Shown piece by piece: positions 1-7,119 of a DNA stretch of 25,174 nt; position 1 is the stretch's first letter; each line of letters begins with the position of its first letter. The stretch comes from CAYOEZ01 sp964402955 (GTDB lineage Bacteria > Chloroflexota > DTOL01 > DAOUCN01). Both the position numbers and the translations under genes were made by a program. The stretch is from positions 1 through 25,174 of the forward strand of contig CAYOEZ010000042.1 of the NCBI GenBank assembly GCA_964402955.1, read 5' to 3'. The notes below the pieces were generated by a model. It saw only the letters and a program-made list of their open reading frames with translations. It was not told the origin of the DNA and made no database searches.

Positions 1-140
1 CTGCCGGGGCTGCCTTCGGTAAAGATGACGACGTCTTTGGCGAAGGCCCGGCGCAGCAGGCAGGCGGCCAGCGGCGCCAGGTCGGCGTCGGAGACGCCGT
101 CGACCAACTGGACGTGGCGAAGGGCATGAATGCTTGCCAT
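1..140 (-). CDS. CRP/FNR-type cyclic-nucleotide-binding regulator, N-terminus only (runs off the window)
   Basis: The reverse strand reads from an ATG at 140 into the window edge, 46 codons, starting MASIHALRHVQLVDGVSDAD and reaching a VIFTEGSPG segment. The pattern of a short helix, 'L..V.L..G.SDADL..LA', then a strand ending in IF.EG.PG is the usual opening of the cNMP-binding beta-roll of CRP/FNR proteins. A good ribosome binding site (AGGAGG, 146-151) sits just upstream. The DNA-binding domain is outside the window, so the ligand and the regulatory sense cannot be judged. The gene is divergent from an adenylyl cyclase, and a perfect CRP-type palindrome lies between the two, which supports a cAMP-responsive regulator. 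The alternative is a cNMP domain in another kind of protein. Confidence 0.72.
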   Translation of the reverse strand, partial: MASIHALRHVQLVDGVSDADLAPLAACLLRRAFAKDVVIFTEGSPG

Positions 141-185
141 TGCGCTCCTCCTGACGTGGGGCAGGGCATAGGTTCACTACCATCA

Positions 186-214
186 ATCGTACCATAGATG
201 GCTTCCGTTGGCAA
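186..214 (-). promoter_or_regulatory. Putative promoter of the CRP-like gene
   Basis: On the minus strand TTGCCA (214-209), a 17-bp spacer and TACGAT (191-186) resemble a housekeeping promoter. The predicted start lies near 179, giving a leader of about 40 nt. Both hexamers are imperfect, so this is tentative. Confidence 0.4.
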
Positions 215-226
215 GTTGTTTGTAGC

Positions 227-377
227 GAGGGTGTTGAACAATGGCGTTTTGGTGGGTAGCATAGCCCCTCGTGGGCGTCGAAAGCCCCGAATACGGCCAA
301 TTCGACGGCCACCCCCTGAGGGGCGGGGGCAGGCAAACAGCCGATGCTACACGTTTCGCGCCTTGTTCAACACCCTC
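227..377. mobile_element. MITE-like insertion, 151 bp, with 8-bp target duplication
   Basis: The ends are inverted repeats: GAGGGTGTTGAACAA at 227-241 and its exact complement at 363-377, extending to about 20 bp with one indel (left to 246, right from 359). Directly outside them is the same octamer, TTTGTAGC, at 219-226 and 378-385, the signature of transposition with an 8-bp duplication. The interior is GC-rich and has no credible ORF, so it would have to be mobilised by a transposase elsewhere. It lies between the divergent CRP-like and cyclase genes, and the right duplication ends at the base before the CRP palindrome. Confidence 0.8.
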
Positions 378-385
378 TTTGTAGC

Positions 386-401
386 TGTGATTGATTTCAC
401 A
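386..401. promoter_or_regulatory. CRP-type operator (perfect palindrome)
   Basis: TGTGA-TTGATT-TCACA matches the enterobacterial CRP half-sites and spacing exactly. It overlaps the putative -35 of the cyclase promoter, with its centre about 32 bp before the predicted start. That position favours repression over class I or II activation. The neighbouring CRP-like regulator is the obvious candidate to bind it. Confidence 0.7.
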
Positions 402-419
402 GATCATATGTGCTATCAT
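391..419 (+). promoter_or_regulatory. Putative promoter of the cyclase gene
   Basis: TTGATT (391-396), 17 bp, TATCAT (414-419). Predicted start near 426, leader about 77 nt. The -35 is embedded in the CRP palindrome. Confidence 0.45.
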
Positions 420-502
420 CTATAGCGTTGTGATCTGCGGCTTGTACTCACCTGTGGCAATGCCTCCATCGCTCCTCTGAGTGCGTGGTCGAGGTACGCG
501 CG

Positions 503-3500
503 ATGAACAGCCCCCCCAACGGCACAGTCACCTTTCTCTTCACGGACATCGAAGGCAGCACCCGGCTCTGGGAGCAGCACGCAGAGGCGATGCAGCCGAT
601 CCTTGCCCGCCACGACGCCATCCTGCGTTCAACGGTGCTCGCTGATGGCGGCTACGTCGTCAAGATGCGCGGCGACGGCATCCACGCTGCGTTCTCCTCC
701 GCCCCCGCTGCGCTCAACGCTACGCTTGCTGCCCAGCGCGCCATGCAGAGCGCGGACTGGGGAGAGATCGGCGCGCTCAAGGTGCGCGCTGCGTTGCACA
801 CCGCTATGGTCGAGTGGTGCGACGGCGACTACTACGGTGCGCAGGTGAACCGGGCAGCGCGCCTGTTGTCGGCGGGGCATGGCGAGCAAGTATTGCTGTC
901 GCAGGCGACGCGCGACCGGCTGTGCGACGACCTGCCCGATGGCGTGACCTTGCGCGACCTGGGGCTGCACCGGCTCAAGGACCTGGTGCAGCCCGAGCGC
1001 GTCTATCAGGTCGTCGCGCTGGACCTGCCCGCTGAGTTTCCTGCTCTCGTCACCCTCTCCACCTTGCCCAATGTCCTGCCCACCCAACTGACGCCGTTTA
1101 TCGGCCGTGCGAAGGAAGTGGCCGAGGGCGCGGCGCTGCTGCGGCGGCGCGACGTGCGGTTGCTCACGCTGACTGGGCCGGGGGGCACGGGCAAGACGCG
1201 CCTCGGTTTGCAGATTGTGGCTGATGTCCTGGATAGCTTCGCTGATGGCGTCTACTTTGTCGATCTGTCAGTGGTGCGCGACCCGGCGTTGGTGCCGCTG
1301 GCCATCGCCCGCGTGCTGAACATCCCGGACATCGGCGGCGTGGATACGATGACGAGCCTCACCAGCTACCTGCGTGAGAAGCAGCTTCTGCTCGTTCTGG
1401 ACAACTGTGAGCAGGTGTTGGCTGCGGCGCCGGTTGTGTCGCAGTTGCTGACGGCGGCGGACGGATTAAAGGTATTGGCGACGAGCCGGGTACGGCTGCG
1501 TCTGGTGATGGAGCACACGTATGCCGTTCTTGCGCTGGCGCTGCCCGATGTGCGCAAGCTGCCGTCGCTGCCTGTGTTCTCGAAGTGCGAGGCGGTGGAG
1601 TTGTTTGTCGAGCGCTCGCTGGCGGTGAAGCCGGCGTTTATGGTGACGGATGCCAGTGCGCCGGCGGTGGCGCAGATCTGCGTGCGGCTGGACGGGCTGC
1701 CGCTGGCGATCGAGTTGGCGGCGGCGCACAGCCGGCAGATGACGCCCCAGACGCTGCTGAAGCATCTCGAACAGGGGATGGGGCTGCTGGGTGGCGGACC
1801 GCGCGACCTGCCGACGCGGCAGCAGACGATGAAGGCGACGATCGGCTGGAGCTATGCGCTGCTGACGGACGAGGAGCAGGGTGTGCTGCGGCGGCTGGGT
1901 GTGTTCGTGGGCGGGTGGACAGCGGACGCCGCGGCGGCTGTCTGCGGGCGTGACGTGGGGGAGGAGTTGCGCTCGCTGGTGGAGCAGAGCTTGATCCGGC
2001 AGCATGAAGAGGTGGACGGGACGCAGCGCTTCACGATGTTGGAGACGGTGCGCGCCTATGCATTGGAGCGGCTGGAGAAGGGTGGGGAGGGGGAGGAGGG
2101 GGAGGAGGCGCGCGAGCGGCACGCCAACCACTTTGTCGCCTTTGCTGAGGAGGCGGAGCGTCACTTCTTCCCACGTGATGAGGTAGAGTGGTGGGATCGT
2201 GTGCAGACTGAGCGCGACAACCTGCAGGCAGTGTTTCGCTGGTCGGCGGAACACGATCGCGCCGAGCCGGGGCTGCGCATCCTGAGCGCCACCTATTGGC
2301 CGGCCAGCTGGCGCTTCTGGTCGCGCGAGTGGCTGGAGTGGTTTGAGAAGCTGCTGGCGCGGCCGTCCGGGCAAGCGCGCACGCTAACGAGGGCGCGGGC
2401 GTTGAGCAGGGCGTCCAATTTCGTTCTCGGCGTCGAAGGGCGCATCCAGCGGCCGGATCAGATGTGCGCCGAAGCGGTGGGCATCGCGGAAGAGCTTGGC
2501 GCAGTCGCCGAGACGGCCTTTGCTCTGCGCAGCCAGCTTGTGATGGCCAAGCACGGCGACCCTGAGCGCGCGCAGATGCTGGTGCAGCGTGCCAAGGAAC
2601 TGAGCAAGCAGGCGAGCTACCCTGAGCTGGACGTGCAGATGGCTTACGTCGATGTCTGGATGATCATCCCCTGGGACATTGATGTCTCTGCAGCCGGGCC
2701 TCTCTTCGAGCCAACGCTGGCGTATCTGCGTCAGGTGGGTGCACGCTTCACTGAGGGGCTTGTCCTTATGGCGCAATCGATGTTCATCGCCCGCCAGGAG
2801 AAGGACTACGCTCTGGCGCGGCGCCGTTTCGCTGAGTTCAGTGCTGTCATGGAGAGCTATGGCGCAGGTTTTTGGGCTTCTAAAGAAACGGTCGCACTGG
2901 TTGGCGAAACGTACATGGCGGAAGGCGATTTCGCCGGAGCGGAGCAGGCGTGTCTGGACGCGCTGAAGGTGACGCTCGGATATGGCGATACCTTTCACTC
3001 AGCGTCGCTAATGCAGATGGCGGGGCGAGCGGCCTTGCTGCAGGATCACGATGCCGTCGCCAGACAGCGCTTTGAGCAGAGCCTGGCCTGGATCGGTGGA
3101 CGTGATTCCTGGTGGATTGTACTGGGCGATCTGCGCGGCCTGGCCCTGGTAGCGCAGCGCTCCGGCGATGAGGCGACCTTTGTCCGGTATATGTGTGCTC
3201 TCCTGCGCATCCTGCGCGACCATTGGTTCTTCACGACGGCTGCGCTCAGCGGCTTCTTCATGGTGCTCGACATCATCGCCGTGCGCGACCCGCAGCGGAC
3301 AGCGCTTATCCTCGGCGCGACTCAACCTCTGACTGTGAAGGCAGGGATACCCGTTCCGCAGCCGTTTGCGCAAAAGGTTGAGGCGACGACGGCCACGGTG
3401 CGCCGGGCGATTGGCGACGAGGCGTTCGAGCAGGCCTATGCACGGGGGCTGACGATGACGCGCGACGAAGCGCTCGATTGTGCGCTAGCGGCGCTGGAGG

Positions 3501-3505
3501 CGTAG
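503..3505 (+). CDS. Class III adenylyl cyclase fused to NB-ARC-type ATPase and a helical (TPR-like) C-terminus
   Basis: This is a predicted 1000-residue cytoplasmic signalling protein. Residues 7-180 are a class III nucleotide cyclase domain: FTDIEGST with metal-binding D15, RGDG with D58, and the transition-state pair N116-x3-R120 in VNRAAR are all present, so catalysis is likely. An NB-ARC/STAND ATPase follows, with P-loop GPGGTGKT (225-232), Walker B LLLVLD ending at D300, and a GLPLAIEL motif. The remaining part of about 500 residues is helical and TPR-like. No LuxR-type helix-turn-helix is seen at the C-terminus, unlike many relatives, so cAMP may be the only output. I chose ATG 503 because GAGGT (491-495) precedes it and family members begin just before GTVTFLFTD; GTG 485 is an in-frame alternative. 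The architecture suggests a signal-gated cyclase feeding the divergent CRP-like regulator; the signal is unknown. Confidence 0.9.
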   Translation: MNSPPNGTVTFLFTDIEGSTRLWEQHAEAMQPILARHDAILRSTVLADGGYVVKMRGDGIHAAFSSAPAALNATLAAQRAMQSADWGEIGALKVRAALHTAMVEWCDGDYYGAQVNRAARLLSAGHGEQVLLSQATRDRLCDDLPDGVTLRDLGLHRLKDLVQPERVYQVVALDLPAEFPALVTLSTLPNVLPTQLTPFIGRAKEVAEGAALLRRRDVRLLTLTGPGGTGKTRLGLQIVADVLDSFADGVYFVDLSVVRDPALVPLAIARVLNIPDIGGVDTMTSLTSYLREKQLLLVLDNCEQVLAAAPVVSQLLTAADGLKVLATSRVRLRLVMEHTYAVLALALPDVRKLPSLPVFSKCEAVELFVERSLAVKPAFMVTDASAPAVAQICVRLDGLPLAIELAAAHSRQMTPQTLLKHLEQGMGLLGGGPRDLPTRQQTMKATIGWSYALLTDEEQGVLRRLGVFVGGWTADAAAAVCGRDVGEELRSLVEQSLIRQHEEVDGTQRFTMLETVRAYALERLEKGGEGEEGEEARERHANHFVAFAEEAERHFFPRDEVEWWDRVQTERDNLQAVFRWSAEHDRAEPGLRILSATYWPASWRFWSREWLEWFEKLLARPSGQARTLTRARALSRASNFVLGVEGRIQRPDQMCAEAVGIAEELGAVAETAFALRSQLVMAKHGDPERAQMLVQRAKELSKQASYPELDVQMAYVDVWMIIPWDIDVSAAGPLFEPTLAYLRQVGARFTEGLVLMAQSMFIARQEKDYALARRRFAEFSAVMESYGAGFWASKETVALVGETYMAEGDFAGAEQACLDALKVTLGYGDTFHSASLMQMAGRAALLQDHDAVARQRFEQSLAWIGGRDSWWIVLGDLRGLALVAQRSGDEATFVRYMCALLRILRDHWFFTTAALSGFFMVLDIIAVRDPQRTALILGATQPLTVKAGIPVPQPFAQKVEATTATVRRAIGDEAFEQAYARGLTMTRDEALDCALAALEA

Positions 3506-3521
3506 GAGGTGCCCCCCTACG

Positions 3522-3590
3522 CCCCAACCTTGGGGGAGACGTGCGCCGCGCGGCCTTGGCGTATACAATCTCCCCCAGAATTGGGGGGAG
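3522..3590. repeat. Set of mutually exclusive GC-rich stem-loops after the cyclase gene
   Basis: Three overlapping stems are visible: CCCCAA/TTGGGG (3522-3535); TGGGGGAGA (3531-3539) with TCTCCCCCA (3569-3577); and CTCCCCC (3570-3576) with GGGGGAG (3584-3590). They compete for the same bases, so only some can form together. They may terminate the cyclase transcript or attenuate readthrough into the next gene. No T-run follows. Confidence 0.5.
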
Positions 3591-3606
3591 GGGGGGCAAT
3601 TCTGGT

Positions 3607-3635
3607 CTGTAGGCCGGACATCCGTGTCCGGCAGG
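3607..3635. repeat. REP-like hairpin (half A of the window's bipartite repeat)
   Basis: GCCGGACA-TCCG-TGTCCGGC (3613-3632) is an 8-bp perfect stem preceded by CTGTAG and followed by a GGGCGA-like tail. The same layout appears twice at 13515-13638. It ends about 10 bp before the ribosome binding site of the next gene. Confidence 0.6.
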
Positions 3636-3653
3636 GCGAGTAGGAGGTAAGGG

Positions 3654-5273
3654 ATGGCAAACTGGCGACGGGACAGATGGCCGCTCGTTGTCTTGTTCAT
3701 TTTGGCGCTTTCGCTTGTGCAATGCACACTTGCGCCGGCGGCGACGCCCACGCCGGGGGCAACCGCACCGTCGTCGACCTCCGTCGTGTTCACGCCCCCA
3801 CGCGGCGGCACCTACATCTTGGCTCAGACGGGCGACGCGTCTACCATGCAGCCATTGCTGACATTTGACACGGTTTCGGGCTTTTTCCAGTACCTGGTGT
3901 ATGATAGTTTGCTCAGAGCAGACCCACGCCAGGGCGGCGCGCTGACGCTCTCCATGGCCGAGAGCTATGCTTTTTCCGACGATGGACTGACCCTGATGTT
4001 CAAACTCCGGCATGACATGCGCTGGAGCGACGGCACGCCGATCACGGCTGACGATGTGCTCTTCACCTTCGAGACTAAGTGGAAGATGGCAGCCGGGCAG
4101 ACGCTGCGCGACACGTTCACGTCTCTGACTGTCAGCGATCCCTACACCCTCGTCTATCATCTGCCCCGACCCAACTGCGCGGCGCTGCTGGCGGCCAACA
4201 TCATGCCTCTGCCCAGGCGCTACTTCGAAAGTGTGGACATCGCGAACAACGAGTACAACATGAAGCCGCCGGTGGCTTCGGGGCCTTTCATCATGACGGA
4301 ATGGGTGCGCGACGGCCACGCCACCTTTGTCGCCAACAATCTCTACTTCAAGGGCAGGCCCAATCTCGACACGTTCGTGATCCAGAGCGTGAGCAGTAGA
4401 GCAACTGCCAACGCTGCCTACATGAAGGGCGAAGTGGACGGAACGTACATCGAACCGCTCGATTGGGAGATGATGAGCAAGCTGCCGTCAAGCATGGTGT
4501 TGGAGACCTACAATCCGCTGTCGTACTACCTGGTGTTGTTCCGGTCCGATCACCCGTTCCTGCAGGATAAGCGGGTGCGCCAGGCGTTGTCGTATGCCGT
4601 AGAGCGGCAGACCATGATCGACGGCTTTTTCCTGGGCCATGCGCGGCCAACGTGGTCGCCGATTGGCGAGGGGAACTGGGGCTACTCAGCCGATGTCACG
4701 CGCTACGACTACAACCCGCAGAAGGCCAGGGAACTGCTCAAAGAGGCCGGATGGACGCCCGGGGCCGGCAGCATTCTGGTCAAGGATGGCAAGCCCTTCA
4801 CATTGCGCCTCTTCTACCCCAATCTCACGACAGCATTTGAGCAGATTGCCGTGCTGGTGCAGAAGCAGTACCGCGATATCGGGGTGAATGTGGAGGTGTA
4901 TGTCGAGAACTTGCCGACCTTTCTCAATCGTCTGCAGAACACGCGCGATTTCGATGTGGTTGTTAGCGCGCGCAGTGTTGGCGACACTCATGTTGCGCTC
5001 ATGCCGTATCTCAAGGGCAACAGCGGAGGCTACTACAATCCTGAAGTGGACCGCCTGCATGCGGAAGCGGCAACCGTGCCCCGCTGTCGCCAGGAAGACC
5101 GCCAGAAGGTGTATGCGCAGGCGCTCAAGGTCATCACCGATGATCCTCCGGCCGTCTTCTTGCTCACAGGCGCAGTCCTGCAGACGATCACTACGCGCCT
5201 GGAGATCGGCGCGGACCTCAAGGCCAGGACCAACTGGCCAATTGAGCAGTGGTACGTGAAACCGGGGAAGTAG
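3654..5273 (+). CDS. Family 5 extracellular solute-binding lipoprotein (peptide/oligosaccharide ABC transporter)
   Basis: 539 residues, the size of DppA/OppA-type proteins. The N-terminus has a basic start, a hydrophobic core and a lipobox-like LVQC ending at C24, then a Thr/Pro/Ala-rich linker, so it is probably a lipoprotein tethered outside the membrane; Q at -1 of the lipobox is atypical. The body has the family features: a GGTY segment followed by D..TMQPL, a FKLR.DMRWSDGTPITADDV stretch, PVASGPF, and VRQALSYAV. These proteins capture peptides, nickel chelates or oligosaccharides. Start supported by GGAGGT at 3643-3648. No permease or ATPase genes follow, so it is an orphan that must use a transporter encoded elsewhere. 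Ligand unknown. Confidence 0.9.
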   Translation: MANWRRDRWPLVVLFILALSLVQCTLAPAATPTPGATAPSSTSVVFTPPRGGTYILAQTGDASTMQPLLTFDTVSGFFQYLVYDSLLRADPRQGGALTLSMAESYAFSDDGLTLMFKLRHDMRWSDGTPITADDVLFTFETKWKMAAGQTLRDTFTSLTVSDPYTLVYHLPRPNCAALLAANIMPLPRRYFESVDIANNEYNMKPPVASGPFIMTEWVRDGHATFVANNLYFKGRPNLDTFVIQSVSSRATANAAYMKGEVDGTYIEPLDWEMMSKLPSSMVLETYNPLSYYLVLFRSDHPFLQDKRVRQALSYAVERQTMIDGFFLGHARPTWSPIGEGNWGYSADVTRYDYNPQKARELLKEAGWTPGAGSILVKDGKPFTLRLFYPNLTTAFEQIAVLVQKQYRDIGVNVEVYVENLPTFLNRLQNTRDFDVVVSARSVGDTHVALMPYLKGNSGGYYNPEVDRLHAEAATVPRCRQEDRQKVYAQALKVITDDPPAVFLLTGAVLQTITTRLEIGADLKARTNWPIEQWYVKPGK

Positions 5274-5280
5274 TGCAAGA

Positions 5281-5313
5281 AGACCACCGAGGTTTCCGAG
5301 ACCTCGGTGGTCT
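5281..5313. terminator. Strong hairpin after the solute-binding protein gene
   Basis: A 13-bp perfect stem, AGACCACCGAGGT (5281-5293) with its complement at 5301-5313 and a 7-nt loop, starts 8 bp after the stop codon. No T-run follows. A near-identical hairpin lies at 5427-5461, so it is also a member of a repeat family. Confidence 0.65.
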
Positions 5314-5385
5314 GGCGCAGGAGGAGATGTCATTGCGCCGTAACCAAAGCATAGCACTGAGTGCGCTGCTGCGCTGTAAGCTAGA

Positions 5386-5413
5386 TCACACCCAGGCTGT
5401 GATGTAGATCACA
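5386..5413. promoter_or_regulatory. CRP-type operator cluster (three half-sites)
   Basis: TGTGA-TGTAGA-TCACA at 5398-5413 is a perfect CRP-type palindrome. A third half-site, TCACA (5386-5390), lies just to the left, and both TCACA copies sit in TAGATCACA. The cluster lies between two converging genes, where no known gene start is available to regulate. Confidence 0.6.
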
Positions 5414-5426
5414 GGCGCGACGCGTG

Positions 5427-5461
5427 AAGACCACCGAGGTTAGCGAAACCTCGATGGTCTT
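5427..5461. repeat. Second copy of the GACCACCGAGG hairpin
   Basis: AAGACCACCGAGGTT (5427-5441) pairs with 5447-5461 with one mismatch. The sequence matches the 5281-5313 hairpin closely, including the preceding GAAGACC. In the minus direction it lies about 30 bp after the stop of the glycosidase gene and may act as its terminator. Confidence 0.6.
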
Positions 5462-5470
5462 GCATTCCGG

Positions 5471-5496
5471 CGTCGGGCAGGGATGCCTGACCTACG
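5471..5496. repeat. REP-like hairpin (half B of the bipartite repeat)
   Basis: GTCGGGCAGGGATGCCTGAC followed by CTACG matches the GTCAGGCAAGGATGCCTGAC-CTACG unit repeated at 13515-13638. Its end supplies the stop codon (5492-5494, read as TAG) of the minus-strand glycosidase. Confidence 0.55.
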
Positions 5497-6958
5497 CCCG
5501 CGTCAGGAGCAGAAGCCAGTCGTCGCCGCCGGACGGCGCGGCTAGATTACGGCCGTCGGTGGTGTCGGCGCCGTCGCGCCGGTCGGCTGTGTCCTGGGCG
5601 TTGATCCAGACGACGTGATAGGTTGCGGTGTCGACGCGCACGTGCATCGCCCCGCCCGCGGGCAGATAGACCAGGTACTGCTGTGCCGACTCGGCCAGGC
5701 AGAGGCCGGTGCTCGCGGCATGAGGGGCGGGCCGCAAGCGGTAGAAGGGGATCGTCTCGAAGAAATCCCACACTCTCTTCACGATATCATGCCGCCACTG
5801 CCGCCGGTCAGCCAGATCCAGACTGCCGCTGAAGCCTGACGACGAATCGCCGATGATGGCCGCAGCGGGGCCGCCGTTGTCGGCGAAGTTGAGCGTACCG
5901 GCGGACATCAGGATCACATAGGCGTTCTGGCGCAACTCTCTGTCGCTGTAGTCGGGATGGCCGTGCTTGTTGCCCGACCAGAGCGTCTCTTGCACGTACA
6001 GCGGCCTGGCCGGGTGATGATTCCAGAGCAGGCCGGCGTGCAGGACAGCCGTATCCACGGTCTTGGGGCCTTGCAGCGTGCCGAACGACGGCCAATCGTC
6101 AGCCAGGAAGGCGTCGTCGCCTGTCTTGTTGTGCACAGTGATGGCGTGGCCGAAGACATCGAGCGACTTGATCAGCCGGCCCAGGCGGTCGAGCTCGGCC
6201 TTGGTCAGGACGACCTTACCATCCTTCTCCAGCAGCGGCTCGGGGCCGGAGACGTTGAACAGCACGTTCCAGTATGCCCCCCAGCGTGCCAGCACATAGC
6301 GCACGTATCGCTCCTGATCCGCGGCGTCGCGCGGGAAGTTGGAGCCGCGGCCAAAGAAGCCGCCGAAGGGAAAGACGATGAACCGCCGCGCTGCCAGGTC
6401 ATCGAGAATTGCCTCAGTGCGCTGGAACTCGGCAGCGGCGAGCGGCCACAGGCGCGGCGTGTCCCAGCCCTGGCCGCGGCCCGGTTCGGCCCGGTTCAGG
6501 TAGTGACTGCCGATTGACAGCATGTTGTAGCCCTGTCTTGTTGCCCAGTCCAGAAAAGCCGTGCGCATGGCGGCGGGTGTGTTGCTGGCAAAGAAGCGGT
6601 CGCCCACGTGCAGGCTGCGCAGTTGCACGTGCTGGCCGCCCTTGAAGCCAAACCAGATGGGGTTGGTCTCGTCAACCGCGATCATGCCCGGAATCTGGGA
6701 TGGTACGCACTCGAAGCTGCCCGTCAGGCCGGCCGATCCGTCGGAGAAGCGCGCGCTGAAGCGCCATACGCCGATCTGGTCGGGCATGAAACGCAGTCTC
6801 CATGTGTCGCCGCCGTCATAGAAGCCCCAGAAAATGATTGAACGTCCGTCGGGGCTGGCATAGTCGACGCCAAGCGTCACATCATGGTAAGGATCAGCGT
6901 ACAGCTTTGTGTTCTGCAGCGCAACCTCAAGTCTCTGCCACTGGCCGATAGATGTCAT
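5492..6958 (-). CDS. DUF5060/DUF4038 glycoside hydrolase (GH140-like, apiosidase-type fold)
   Basis: 488 residues. Residues about 5-85 form a DUF5060-like beta-sandwich (NTKLYADPYHDVTLGVDY, then GFYDGGDTWRLRF, P..IGVWRF). A DUF4038-type TIM barrel follows, with the GFKGG opening near 104 and probable catalytic acids E240 (in NVSGPEP) and E324 (in YVQETLWSG). A small C-terminal beta domain ends the protein. Characterised relatives in GH140 remove D-apiose from rhamnogalacturonan II, but DUF4038 proteins cover several specificities. No signal peptide is visible, so the enzyme probably works in the cytoplasm on imported sugar. GAGGT lies just before ATG 6958. It is the last gene of the minus-strand cluster, separated from the preceding glycosidase by a 161-bp gap with a large inverted repeat, so a shared transcript is likely but not certain. 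Confidence 0.82.
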   Translation of the reverse strand: MTSIGQWQRLEVALQNTKLYADPYHDVTLGVDYASPDGRSIIFWGFYDGGDTWRLRFMPDQIGVWRFSARFSDGSAGLTGSFECVPSQIPGMIAVDETNPIWFGFKGGQHVQLRSLHVGDRFFASNTPAAMRTAFLDWATRQGYNMLSIGSHYLNRAEPGRGQGWDTPRLWPLAAAEFQRTEAILDDLAARRFIVFPFGGFFGRGSNFPRDAADQERYVRYVLARWGAYWNVLFNVSGPEPLLEKDGKVVLTKAELDRLGRLIKSLDVFGHAITVHNKTGDDAFLADDWPSFGTLQGPKTVDTAVLHAGLLWNHHPARPLYVQETLWSGNKHGHPDYSDRELRQNAYVILMSAGTLNFADNGGPAAAIIGDSSSGFSGSLDLADRRQWRHDIVKRVWDFFETIPFYRLRPAPHAASTGLCLAESAQQYLVYLPAGGAMHVRVDTATYHVVWINAQDTADRRDGADTTDGRNLAAPSGGDDWLLLLTRA

Positions 6959-7002
6959 CTTGACCTCATATGGGATGTGCGACGAATGCCTTCGCCATGT
7001 GC

Positions 7003-7068
7003 AGTGCGACGAATCCTTTCGTCGCAGTGCTTGTCATGTCGCGACGCGACGAAAGGATTCGTCGCACT
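7003..7068. repeat. Perfect 23-bp inverted repeat between two glycosidase genes
   Basis: Positions 7003-7025 and 7046-7068 are exact reverse complements with a 20-nt spacer. Each arm is also self-complementary (GCGACGAA-TCCT-TTCGTCGC on the left), so either one long hairpin or two short ones can form. A degenerate third copy (GTGCGACGAATGCCTTCGCC) begins at about 6977. It may act as a terminator, a processing site or a REP-type element inside the cluster. Confidence 0.75.
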
Positions 7069-7119
7069 CTACACAGTATGCGTCGCACTCCACACCACAA
7101 TCATCGCACACCACAGCCG

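Noticed and set aside
1466..2374. Minus-strand ORF of 302 codons opposite the cyclase gene
   Set aside because: Low-complexity His/Arg/Gln-rich translation expected from the complement of GC-rich coding DNA; no ribosome binding site or motif.
3306..4319. Minus-strand ORF of 337 codons
   Set aside because: It lies across the cyclase end, a repeat-filled gap and the binding-protein gene; composition is shadow-like.
5327..5407. 26-codon frame with AGGAGGAG directly before its ATG
   Set aside because: Spacing to the ATG is too short for a good start, the peptide is not recognisable and the end lies in an operator; mentioned only as part of a finding.
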